The position numbers were made by a program, and so were the translations under genes. Below the pieces are notes generated by a model that was given only the letters and a program-made list of their open reading frames with translations, was not told where the DNA came from and searched no databases. 24,670 nucleotides of DNA from positions 701,359 through 726,028 of the forward strand of contig NW_003106595.1 of the NCBI RefSeq assembly GCF_000003605.2. Direction: 5' to 3'. This stretch comes from Saccoglossus kowalevskii. Lineage: Eukaryota; Hemichordata; Enteropneusta; Harrimaniidae. Shown piece by piece: positions 1 through 10,395 of this stretch (positions are counted from its first letter, which is position 1; each line of letters starts with the position of its first letter).

Positions 1-215
1 TTTCCCCAGGGCGATGTGTCTTATAGAGTGCTCGATTGACCGACTAAGACGAGAGTTGAAACGTATTTCGTTGTGTGTGCCTTATTTGACTGTAAAGTTA
101 AAGTGACTTTCCCGATCCCGTACCTCAAGGGGACGAGATAGAGAGACGAGACGAGTTTCCCCCCTGACACGTGTGGAGAACCCAGAGGGAGAAGAATTTC
201 CCCCTGATACTAGCA
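1..215. repeat. GC-rich repeat edge of unknown family
   Basis: This stretch is clearly richer in G and C than the AT-rich DNA that follows. It holds two near copies of a short motif of the form TTTCCCCCTGAyAC, at 156..170 and 197..210, and the window itself opens with a similar TTTCCCC run. There is no open frame of note. The sharp change of composition near 215 suggests the end of a mobile element or LTR-like repeat that continues beyond the window. I cannot name the family and see no clear primer-binding site or terminal TG/CA pair. Confidence 0.3.
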
Positions 216-1120
216 TAGTCTCATGTCGTTATATATTTTATAAATTCTGAATACTTAATCGCCATTTTCGTTCCTATCAAACGCAGTTTTGGACTCAGTG
301 TTCTTTCAACATTGATTGATTCAATGCCATGTGACCCCTCAACTGTTTCAAAGCCACGTGTGCCTCAATTGACACTGACAATGACATGGATAGTTTTAAC
401 ATAAAAATATTTGGCTTACTATTCTCAATCTAGTTGGAAATATTTTCTCTCTTTTTATATTCACTCAGACACTTGATATTCAATGACATTTTCTTGATTT
501 CCGACATTTCAACGTTGTTTGTCTCCATCAACTCCTATACACACAACAATCACGATTGGTCAACATAAACCTTAAGTCACTTTCAGAAAGCTGTAAACGT
601 CACCCATAGATACCTAAAAACATATAAAAGGAAAACAAAACACAATTTCGGATTTAAAGATTTTGTTGAAAAACGTAAAAACATACAATTGCTATAAATA
701 TAATTTTATTATTGCCAAACAGACTGAAATATATAGCCTAGCAATATAAATGGCTTCGTAAAACCATCTACAATGACTGAAACTGTAATGACACCGGTTC
801 ATTGTTTCTAGGTAGACACTAAAACGTGGTGAGACAAATTACCAACCTGGATCTATCTACATAACTTCGCACTCACACAACCTCTAGTTTTTGCATAAAT
901 TCGTCGTGATTGTTTGATTTCCAAGAACAACATTTCGCATTTTTTTTATCCCTGTAGATTATTTTTTTGTTATTTTCCGGGTATTGTGGAGCAGACATGT
1001 TTCTGACAATCTTTCTTAAAGACAGCTGTTTGCAAAACCAGTTTTGAACATTCATTAATCTATATAATCTTTGTATGTGTCCTCAACGAACATCTGTCAT
1101 GTTCTATTTTCGACTTTTAG
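216..1120. other. AT-rich non-coding stretch, probably intron of the + strand VWD gene
   Basis: I see no convincing exon here on either strand. The only open frame, on the - strand at 873..1055, has no recognisable domain and biased composition. The last bases (about 1100..1120) form a pyrimidine-rich tract ending in TTTTAG, the acceptor for the exon that starts at 1121. The exon carrying the first half of that VWD domain (GDPH motif) is not in this stretch and should lie upstream of the window. Confidence 0.5.
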
Positions 1121-1446
1121 CTTATCCCGGGTGGGATGACGTCACCAATAGATGATGCAGTTCTCCCGAAATACTATGGTACGTACAATCAATTCCTATT
1201 GAGCAAACATAACGATACGTATCACGTTACAATGGATCTCGACTTGGACGGATATTACGACATTGTCGTCAAGTGGGGCATCAGAAGAGTAGAAATTGAC
1301 CTTTCTCGGCCGTACAGTTCAACTATCTCAATCCGTGGTTTATGTGGTAATGGAAATGGTCGCCTTGTGGATGAGAAGGTAACACGTGAAGGGACGATAA
1401 CAACAAGTGATGAGGAATTTCACAGAAGCTGGGGTGAAGGAAATGG
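1121..1446 (+). CDS. Exon for the C-terminal half of a von Willebrand factor D domain
   Basis: This exon lies between a TTTTCGACTTTTAG acceptor and a GG|GTAAGT donor. It is read from its first base (phase 0) and leaves two bases at the end (phase 2), giving 108 full codons. The protein has the hallmarks of the second half of a VWD domain: an acidic DxDxDG stretch (codons at 1235..1261), a beta-strand-like segment ending in VVKW, the signature RGLCGNGNG, and a closing EEFHRSWGEGN. The usual acidic stretch after GLCGN (nDF) is replaced by RLVDE, so this copy is diverged. VWD domains occur in secreted or extracellular multidomain proteins such as mucins, vitellogenin and BMPER-like proteins; which of these applies cannot be told from one exon. 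Boundaries and phases match the - strand exon at 10396..10705, so the two are paralogous. Confidence 0.85.
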
Positions 1447-1712
1447 GTAAGTTATTTTTTAAACTAAAAAGTCGAATAGCCATGTAGATACATCTCGACA
1501 ATTCAGATAAGTATTTATTTCAGAACTCGTTTGGGATTAGATCAAAATGAAATATTATTTTACAAAGATGTGTAATATAAAATGCATTTGTGTTGTCAGA
1601 CATCGGAAACGTATGTATGTTTATGTCATGTAAAATATATTACAAACATATAACACATGTACTTATAATATTGAGATGTGTCATACATTTATTGTATACG
1701 TTATACAGAAGT
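1447..1712. other. Intron sequence before the retrotransposon tail
   Basis: AT-rich intron of the + strand VWD gene, starting with the GTAAGT donor. It can be translated in the frame of the following reverse transcriptase from about 1590, but that part is low-complexity and unlike any known domain. I take the element to begin near 1716. Confidence 0.5.
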
Positions 1713-1715
1713 GTT

Positions 1716-2307
1716 TTCCCAAAATATTGGAAACAAGCCAGAGTTCCTTCTGTATATTTGTATAACAAACCATTACAATTTGTTGGTGATATAAAGTACC
1801 TTGGATACATAGTGCCAGCCTCTGGAGATGATGATAACGACATGTGTAGACAACTCAGGTCAATTTATGCGAGAGCAAATCTTCTTTTGAGGAACTTTGG
1901 GAAGTGTTCGGAACATGTGAAATGTACTCTTTTTCGCTCATTTTTATATAGTAACTATTGCTTAAATGTATGGAGCAATTATACTGTTAAGCAGATGCGT
2001 GCTCTGCATGTAGCGTACAACAATGCACTTCGGTTGATTTATAAATTAGAGAGGTCGAGTAGTGCAAGTGGTAATTGTGTCAGAAGAAATATTTTCAATT
2101 TTTCAACACTACATAGAAAATCATTGTACAATTTTAAACAGCGATTGTTTCAGAGTGACAATAGTATAATTGGTATTTGTATAAATAGTGATTTATTCCT
2201 AAGGTCTAGTTTTTGGCGCAATTATAGACGCCTTCTTTATAAATGTTATTTCTGTTGTAATTTCTCTATGGACCTTTGAGTCTGAAATAAAGTATAATAA
2301 TAATATG
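1716..2307 (+). mobile_element. 5'-truncated non-LTR retrotransposon, C-terminal end of reverse transcriptase ORF plus 3' tail
   Basis: The frame from about 1716 to the TGA at 2277..2279 encodes the region that follows the catalytic core in reverse transcriptases of the CR1/jockey group. Visible landmarks in order are KPLQFVGDIKYLGYIV, a DDDNDMCRQLRSIYARANLLL segment, CTLFRSFLYSNYCLNVW, and ALHVAYNNALRLIY followed by a serine-rich SSSAS. The catalytic YxDD box and everything before it are missing, as is usual for a copy truncated at the 5' end. After the stop come GAAATAAAG and a short (TAA)n tail ending near 2307, typical of the 3' end of such elements. It sits in the intron of the VWD gene in the same orientation. 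The frame is intact over about 187 codons, so the insertion may be fairly recent. The exact clade is uncertain. Confidence 0.8.
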
Positions 2308-5300
2308 AACGGATGTGACTAAATGCACATGTTTCTGGAATATTAATCTTTGATTTTTATTTAATAACACGAGTGTACATTTTTTTTATTAATTCCATAA
2401 TATCGTATGACGTTCTGAAAGATATGACACCATACAAATACATGTGTTTTAGGGACGCAACAGTTCATGATAAATGAACAAAACATCATTGCGAGAAAAT
2501 CACAAATACGCGGAAAAACTATTCTGAAGAAAATGTTGAAATTGACTAGTTATTCTGCTTCATTGTTATTTTCAGTTGCGGTTCGTTTCAAAGATAGAAC
2601 GTCACAAATCACCTGAATTCTGAGAGGCGACTAATACATATTATACATATTACTGATGTCGTAGAAAAGTGTGATGTAATTTGAATTAATAATTCTGAGG
2701 TGGAGGGTGATCACTCGAATGTATTTTGTGTTATTGGAGTAATAAAAGGGCTATTGGGAAATCATCAAGTCTCTGTGTTGGTTATGTTCTTTTGGTTTGC
2801 TTTTATTCTTGAGTCATAAATGATCCGAAGTCGGGACTTCATACTGGAAGAAGTCCGAGAATCAATCATTATGACGTCAGTAGTATGTAAAGTGGATCAT
2901 CTAATGCGGTTCAAATAGCACTTAACTGGGTAGAATTGTTGATTCCAACACCAAGTCTTAATTTCATTCTGGGCTATAAGCAGACAAGCTAATAGTCAAT
3001 ATTTTTACTTGCAGCGATTAACATCTTTATGTTTCGTAACATTGAAGTAACAGATGCACTACATGATCATAATGTTATTTAAAATGAGACTGCTGGTCTC
3101 CGCAGAATGTTCAGTTTGTTGTTGTGAAATTTGCAGCAACACGGCTACAATGGCAACAAGAGCCAACATTGTTTTAGGAAACAGTTATTTTAGGTGATAA
3201 AATATTGTCACACAATTTAAATTACATTGGTTGTAAAATGTTAGTTTCTAGTTTTTACATATCTTATATATGAATGCATAGCTCCAAATCTTTCTTCAAA
3301 TTTAGTTCGCGATTAAATTTCGAATCAAGATACAAATCATTCGAGAGAGTGATAGAAAAGAGGCATTGTATTGCTTAATATATTTCAGAAGCTTAAGAAT
3401 ATCAAATCAATGTTCGTTTTTGACATTGAGCTCTTGCCCAACCAGAATCATGTATACAGGCAATGAATGCTGGTATGACTATGAGTTTATTACGGGAATA
3501 CCTCCAAGTATGCACGAAGACAGTACAGCTGGAGCATCGACCGACCGTTACGATGACAGATGTATAATAAGAAATATTATGTTTAGTAACCGCAAAAGCA
3601 AACATATATGGTCAGCATTACCGGGAGCAGCACAAATGTTACAGTGAACACGAGTATCCTTTAAGGCGTGGCACTCATCATTAACAAAATTGTTCAGGCC
3701 AGGAAAGAGACGGAAATTGTGATATTATTGCTGCTTATATAGCTACAGTATACAGGAACATTGGCATCGAAATAAGACATAATAGAAACATCTCGATTTT
3801 ACAATGAATTAAACTAGTCACATAAAACTAGAAGGAACGCAATTGGAGAATTATCATTCTAGGTTTGTAGAACTCTGAATTACTTGATAAACGTACCTGA
3901 AATATTGAAAGGATGTTTCAACTGTTCAGTCATCTACAGTGAAATTATTATAAAGCTTTGAATCATCTAAATTAATGTGTAGTCTTCTCAGTAATGAGAA
4001 ACAATACCGATTTGCATAATGGTTTTCATCGTCGGATATGTTTACAGTGTATGTTATGTCTGACAGATTGTGCAATTCCATATGCAAGTTGCCCCTATAG
4101 TAAAAATAGGCATTCGGCCAGCATCCATGCGATGCACCTGATCCAGCCAGGCATTAAGCCCATACCTGACCCTGCAAGTAATACATACATACTTAGTTTG
4201 TTGTCTTGACTACAGAATTACTGTATAATCACTTTATGGGACACCTCGTTTGATTGAGGCGATCTGGTTAAAATTACAACTGGTCTGGAGGCTTTTACTA
4301 TCGGCGCATTTGCAACGGCAAGTAAAGAGTAACAGTGATAAGAATATTTCGAAAGGTGTTTACATGTTAGAGGCGGGACTGCAAACGTGTTTCTGGCCGT
4401 TTTTACGCAGTTACCGGTTTAATGACTGGCATCATCCATTAGACGGAAATAGTCAGAGGTCATCACACTTTTCACATTAACGTTTGCTAGTTCTTCCCCA
4501 GTTATTTTGAGACGTGTAGCTTAAGTGACAACCAAGTGTTGAAAGCAGCGATAGCTGGGATTTTGAATATTTGTTTTGTTTTTATAAAATTATATAATGA
4601 TGTCCAAATCTCCTCATAATATTGTTCTAGATACATAGGTGACCTACATAAGGCTATATCACATACAATCTGGTGTGAAAACAAATGGTTTAATAGTCGT
4701 CACGGTCCCGTCGTTGCCCTTACCAAATACATATAAAAGGTATTTAAATAACGTTTTTATTTACACATTTTAGTGCATTTTAAATATATTTGACACAGCG
4801 AAAAAATGTTTACTGATCACGCTTCAAGCAGGTAAACAGGAAGCCAGGACAGGCCGTCACGCACGACCGAACCCTACTATGGCAGGCAACTCATTCGCAT
4901 ATCAACAACAGTGACTTGTTTATCAAGAACAACGTAAACAAATTCATGACTTTTAATCACGTGCGCGTGCCTCGGTTCCCTATATTCCACCATTAACAAA
5001 GCTCTGAAATGTTAACACTATGCATTCAAGACTGTCTGAAAGATCAAACGAGTGTCAACAAACCTGCATTCACACCTTAAACATGCAAATAGTTCTGTTC
5101 TTGAATGAATTGGTTTGATCTTATTTAATTTTGTATCGTGTTCCACACATCAACCATACGTAATATATAGCAATGCCTACAAAACTTGAAAGAATATAGG
5201 AGAAGACATTTTTTACCATAATGTAATTGTGGAGCGAACGGGCTTGAACATACCTCTTCTCATGGTAAACATTACAACATATTTCACTACGCTTTTCAAA

Positions 5301-5847
5301 ATACGGAGAATTCCAATTCAATATTTGACTTATAAATATTTGTTGCCCAGAGTATTCACTATTCTCACTTTCAATGAGCTGCCAATCAATAACCTTTGGA
5401 TCAAACCCTGCGTTACATTATTATTATTCTGTTCAACACCGACTTATTGGTATATATAATGAAAGCGCTCAGGTATATACACAATTTCCACCACTATATT
5501 AAATTTTGACTTTCAAATTATGACATTCATACATCAAATTAGCCGTACAATGACACGCGTGATCTTGATGTCAAACGACTTACAATTTGCAACAAAAACA
5601 ATGAAACTAGAAAGTTTGATGAGTTGATGAAATCAGGTTTACAAAGCCTGATATAGGAGTTGCTGTTAAGTTTACACCGGAATGTAATTTCATTAACGTA
5701 CAGAACACAGTCTCTTCGGGACTTTTACTAAGAACCCTATTTATTTCCGTCGAGTTTACCATGTATTATTTTTTGTATAATGTTTAAATATATAAGTAAT
5801 ATTTGTTGTCTATAATGCATAAACCTCTAGTACAGTTAAACTATTGA
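2308..5847. other. Long AT-rich intron with no firmly supported exon
   Basis: This is most of the 4.8 kb intron of the + strand VWD gene. Two short stretches look faintly like parts of VWD-linked proteins: about 3460..3560 (reading NECWYDYEFITG) and about 4254..4330 (reading TTGLEAFTIGAFATAS). Neither matches the phase of the exon before it and neither has a strong acceptor, so they are not called. A strong-looking acceptor at 2574 (TTGTTATTTTCAG) is followed by stops in every frame within 45 bases. No RNA gene was recognised. Confidence 0.4.
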
Positions 5848-5923
5848 CTCTACATATGCCCTATCACTCTATGTAACTGGACACGCTCTACATATGCCCT
5901 ATCACTCTATGTAACTGGACACG
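5848..5923. repeat. Perfect 38-bp tandem duplication
   Basis: The unit running from CTCTACATATGCCC to ACTGGACACG occurs twice back to back, at 5848..5885 and 5886..5923, with no mismatch that I can see. It is followed at once by a short GC-rich stretch (GTCGCGTGGCGGGG). No mobile element features are visible. Perfect identity suggests a recent slippage or duplication event, or an assembly artefact. Confidence 0.9.
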
Positions 5924-6286
5924 CGTCGCGTGGCGGGGCTGTCAGGTCATTTCACAGACTACTAGTTTAGAGCCAAAATGTTGCCTGCGTGTTACTACCA
6001 ATAACTTGTGTGGAAATCTATTGATTTTCCCATTGTTTTCATCCAAACAATTAACTGAGTGGTCCACGGGAATATAAACACTTTCCGATAAACAAGGACG
6101 TATAACACGTCGTTACAATAACTTGGAATTTATAATCAACATAAACTGATAATTACCTAGTGATTAGTCATGATGTTTGGAGAAATTTATTAAGTCACAT
6201 ATTGTTCTTTGTCTTAAATTATGAATATTTGTTTATGCCTAGTGAGTAAATGTTTGTATTGATAAAACTATATTTTTTCTTTACAG

Positions 6287-6311
6287 AATACCTGAAGGAA
6301 AACCTGATTGA
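6287..6311 (+). CDS. Possible terminal exon of the + strand VWD gene
   Basis: A strong acceptor (ATATTTTTTCTTTACAG) ends at 6286. Exon 1121..1446 leaves two bases, GG. Adding the first A here gives Gly, then the frame reads IPEGKPD and meets TGA at 6309..6311. In many invertebrate VWD proteins, as I recall them, the domain is followed by a segment of the form [IV]P(E/D)(G/N)(E/K)SLF, so IPEGK is what one would expect next. The stop right after it can mean a true C-terminus or a mutated continuation; a neighbouring frame reads LIDGNR and then stops too. The call rests on phase match, acceptor quality and a five-residue resemblance. Confidence 0.4.
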
Positions 6312-6631
6312 TGGGAACCGATGACCAGTATACACCGCAATATTATGCAGGTCAAATCATAAGCAGAGCTATTAATCTTTGGAATTGTGAGGGAACTTAT
6401 TTTTGAGCCACAGCATTTTGAAAATGACTTAGTCTCATTAAAACTATATTGAACCTTTAAGGGCACTAAGACAATTGGGTGGGACATTGGAGCAATTGCC
6501 TAGCTGTCTGTCGCATTTTAGAGAAAACACTACAAATGAGAGTAGTGTTAATTTCAATTAAATTTACCATCAGCTGATTGAATGTATTATTTTATTTGTA
6601 GAGGTGGTGGAGACATAAGAATGCATTTGAT

Positions 6632-6637
6632 AATAAA
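6632..6637 (+). promoter_or_regulatory. Candidate polyadenylation signal (AATAAA)
   Basis: AATAAA lies about 320 bases after the stop at 6309..6311 and is followed by a T-rich stretch. It could end the transcript of the + strand VWD gene if 6287 begins its last exon. In DNA this AT-rich the hexamer is common by chance, so support is weak. Confidence 0.25.
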
Positions 6638-6639
6638 AT

Positions 6640-9600
6640 GCAAGATTCTTTGACCTCATTAGGTCGTATATTTTTAAGCAACACATTTTTTAAAATAATA
6701 ATATAATTAGTAAGACAGCAGAAAAAATAATATTTTTTCTGTTTCTTGTATTTACAAAATATGCACGCTATACCTTAACCACCGATTGATCGTGACGTCA
6801 AACTTGGGGTAGTTTAAATGTTTCAGTGTTTTATACTTTATACTAATTTTTGGAACTTCTGTATATGCCCTATAAACATTCCCTAGAAATGTAATTAGTT
6901 TATTGTTTTGATGAATATTTTATTAATCTGATCAAATACCTATCCAGCCTTCATTCACTTCTTGAGAGAGCTTATTTAAATCAGAAATTTCAATTGTTTT
7001 TGTCCTTGCTGTTTAGTATATCGTTTCTTTCGTGTTCATCGACTTGTAAATTTCCCTATAGTACTTTTGTGGGTATTATTTGCAATTCCCTCTTCTTCGA
7101 AAGTTGTTGAGGATTTGTATAATTTGGTATGCCTATGCACTTTTGTTATGTTGTAATGTTTCTTAAAACTCACACACGACCCTGCATAATTTAAATACAT
7201 GAAAAACATCAGTAATTAATAAACATACATTTGCTCATGTTCTTTACTATTAGATCATATTATTTGGATAAATCTGTTTCGAAAATAAATCACATTACAT
7301 TAATGCGCCTCACCACTGTAAGTACACGCTCTCTGCGTTACGCCATGTCGCACTGCCATAAGACAGCTTGAAATGACGTGTAGTGAAAGCGATCGTACAA
7401 TGACAAACTGGACATGCGCAATTCGAATCTCCGACGTCACAGACAGCGTGTAAACACAAATACAGCCTAGTATAGTCATGGTCAGATCGACCTACCCAGT
7501 TACGAACTTCCTCGGAGACAAATATTTTCGCTACCATGTAGTGAAGAACACCCAAGTGTAAGTTATAAAAATTACGGGCACATATTTACACAAACGTCAT
7601 TGTAATATGGCCTGTATCAATAAACATCAAACATTCTCTCTAATTTAGCACTCAGCATCATAACGTGCCAATTGAATATTCACCGTCGTGTCACGAACAG
7701 GAAAGAATTAACCGATGGGCGGTAAATTCGACCAAATTTTAAGCTTTTTGTATCATGCCATGTAGGTGTGATAATCGTCATTATCTGACACACATGGAAG
7801 GATTAACTGACAATGAATTCAATCAAACATGAGCAATCACTAACCACACCATACCGCTGAAGCTACTAGACGCTAACTCGTTTATTTGAATCTACGAAAC
7901 CTCTCCTTTGTTATTTATCTAAGCTTGCGCACATGACTGTCGGTTTTAACAGTGAAAGAGAGAACGTGTTTCCGCCCATATGCCCAAATTACCGACGATA
8001 TATAGATTGGGGTTAAGCTTATTCCCAACAATAATGGGGGCATCGTGAACTCGTATACATGATTTGGCGTTGACAACTATTTTAGATTTATTGGGTCGGT
8101 CACTACTAAATTTTTTTTGGATTTTTGATATTTTGTTGTGAAGCTCTATTAGATGGTCAACTAGGACTAGGACTGTAACTAGATAGACCATACCCTGCTC
8201 GGTCAGCTTGGTACTATCAATGTTAATGCAAATTAAATCACCTTACGTCACCTTGTGTCATCGCTTATACGTCTTATGTCTTTCATATCCAGCAAGACCT
8301 GACATTGGAAAAAGCTAGGAGAGGTTTGCCTAATTGGATAAGAAAGTCCAGTACGGTTGGTATCATATCCACATGTAATACAAGTAAAAGAAGTGTGAAC
8401 AGCATATATTATGCTAAGTATGCATGGAAACTGCAACGTTTTATATTTGTTTGGGTAGTTGTATGTGGAAATTAACGTAATATAATTCAACTATAACAAT
8501 CACCAACAATACCATAATGCCACTGAAGATACTAAACGTAACATAACATTTAAACATACTAGCTTGGAAAAAAACATCCCGCCAGAAGTAGACATCACCG
8601 TGTGCGTCAATGTGGAGGTGGGACGAACAAATCAAAATGCAGAGAAAATAATTCAAGTCCTCAAAACACATTAAAATTGGCAAATAATACTGCTCTCTTT
8701 TTAGTATAAATTCAGCAAAACAAATTGCAAAATTTTAACAAACCCGTGCTATGTAAATGCCGTCAGGCAGCGGGAAAGTCGTTTGCCACGCATATCAGTT
8801 CAAAGGTCAAAATTGTCGCACTGATATTTATATTCGAATTTATGATTATAACCGTATTGTCCTAATCAAAACAAAAAGTGTTTTTATAAAAAATGCAACA
8901 CCTACACAAACGCCAAATAAATAGTTTTTATTCTGAAATAAGGTGAACACGAATGTCACTGCAAAATGTACGATATTTTAACAAACTCTTCGATTTCTGA
9001 TCAAAAATGTATGATAAATTTCATTACAATTTTTTTTTGTCCCACCCAACCTGTCAACTCGATAGATTGATTAGTTTGATAAAAATGACGAAGGAGCAAT
9101 GATCTGACCTTCAAAAATCACATTCTCTACCAGGATTTGGTAAACAGGAACCTAAACAGAGGGTTGCCAATCAACCTTATCACGTACCGTAAATAAGTAT
9201 ACACTTCGGCTATTTTGCACGTTTTCGTGTTTTCATTTGTCACCTTTTCAATTTGTGAACATGTATTTGTCCCCAAGGGCAATTCTCACTGGATAGGTCA
9301 TACTGACTATAAATACTCTGGTTTATGTCTAAGTCACGACCATCTATTCACTGTAGATTTGCGTTCATTACACGATTTTTCAGCTGCTATTTTGTAGGTG
9401 GTTAGTGTGACATACTTAGTGAGATGTGCGACTAACTACAGTGGCTGGGGGCGCTGTTGTCAATAGTTTTATACACGTAGACCACACTAGTAGTTGCTCT
9501 CCCGAACCTAAGGCATTATTTCTATGGGGAAACGTAAATGATCGGACATGTAATTCTATTTATGATCGAACTAACACCCCGTGCTTGTATTAACAAGTAG

Positions 9601-9950
9601 GAACATTAGGAAAAACAAGCGCATCCAAACAATTTCGGACATATGAATTAGGGTTTTGTGAAATGTGCGTTGCTTTTGTGTTGTGTTGTAAGAAAGGCAC
9701 CGCGAAATGTACACAGTAATATTATATTTTATTTTTTTCATTCATTTAGATTCTACTGCCACTACCAATCTAAAGTGAATATGTTGATATTGTACAATGT
9801 ATATCTGGTCGTGACATTCGGAAGCTATTCGATGTTTCGTCGCACTGTAATACTCGGGAGTTATAGATATTCCAGTCTCAGCCTATGCAGCACATCTGAA
9901 ATATAAAAAAAATACTAAGCTAATGTAATCAAGTTGCTCGAAAGAAATGT
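6640..9950. other. AT-rich intergenic or intronic DNA between the two convergent VWD genes
   Basis: I found no supported exon on either strand. The - strand gene should continue here, because exon 10396..10705 ends in a phase-2 donor, but I could not find a phase-matched acceptor followed by a recognisable sequence. A stretch at about 7310..7560 is less AT-rich and open on the - strand, with several cysteines, yet it lacks clear splice signals and domain motifs. A pyrimidine-rich acceptor-like tract on the + strand ends at 9749 and is followed by an open frame to 9906 with no recognisable domain. Confidence 0.4.
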
Positions 9951-9952
9951 TG

Positions 9953-10150
9953 GAGGGGCATCGCCCCAAAATCAGCTGTCGGCACAATTTGCCCCTCAAA
10001 ATGCAAGAAATAGCGTTTCAGTTGGCCTAGATTTCAACATTTGTAAGAGACAGCATGCCCGGACGCCCCTAGTAAGGTCGCGCCTTTGGTGTGAGGGTTG
10101 GTAGCAGATCTCGCCCCCTCAAGCAAAATGTCGTGCCGCCGCCTCTGATT
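9953..10150. repeat. Degraded GC-rich dispersed repeat module
   Basis: The stretch starting GGAGGGGCATCGCCCC and running through TTGCCCCTCAAAATGCA, GCATGCCCGGACGCCCCTA and CGCGCCTTTGGTGTGAGG to CGCCGCCTCTG stands out sharply from its AT-rich surroundings. As I recall it, a similar chain of phrases recurs as a dispersed repeat in genomes of marine invertebrates, often at the edges of transposons. There is no coding content. The family name and borders are uncertain. Confidence 0.45.
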
Positions 10151-10395
10151 CTTGGTGTATGAAAACTCACTTCTAGTACGATATACGTTCAATTGAACTT
10201 TACAATAACTATTCATTTTGTACTAAGCAAATCGATTCACGATAATGCCACAAACAATGTGAAAGATAAACTTGTTTCATGCCATGACAAATCGTGCAGT
10301 AAGACACCCATTTCAGAATACTAAATGCTACTAATTGAGATTGTACATATTCAAAAATACGGAAAGATAAAAAAAATAATTATAGTGATGCTCAC
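10151..10395 (-). other. Start of the intron after the GLCGN exon
   Basis: On the - strand this stretch begins with the GTGAGC donor at 10390..10395. It is AT-rich and shows no exon or other feature that I can support. Confidence 0.5.

Noticed and set aside
1640-1843. - strand open frame
   Set aside because: It overlaps the reverse transcriptase reading on the other strand and has no domain of its own.
2575-2620. Strong acceptor TTGTTATTTTCAG as next exon of the + strand gene
   Set aside because: The phase-matched reading (CGSFQR) stops after a few codons and resembles nothing; 6287 fits better.
3366-3647. + strand open frame with NECWYDYEFITGIP, recalling segments that follow VWD domains
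   Set aside because: The acceptor before 3460 is poor, the phase (1) does not fit the exon at 1121..1446, and no convincing donor follows.
4254-4333. + strand reading TTGLEAFTIGAFATAS, similar in style to a post-VWD segment
   Set aside because: Only about 24 codons, weak acceptor, no cysteine, phase 1 entry not matched by any upstream exon.
7310-7555. - strand open frame with several cysteines (CDVGDSNCACPVCHC)
   Set aside because: No clear splice borders, no domain pattern, and the stretch looks like a less AT-rich repeat.
9722-9906. Pyrimidine-rich acceptor and open frame on the + strand
   Set aside because: The peptide has no domain and there is no upstream exon to join; probably chance in T-rich DNA.
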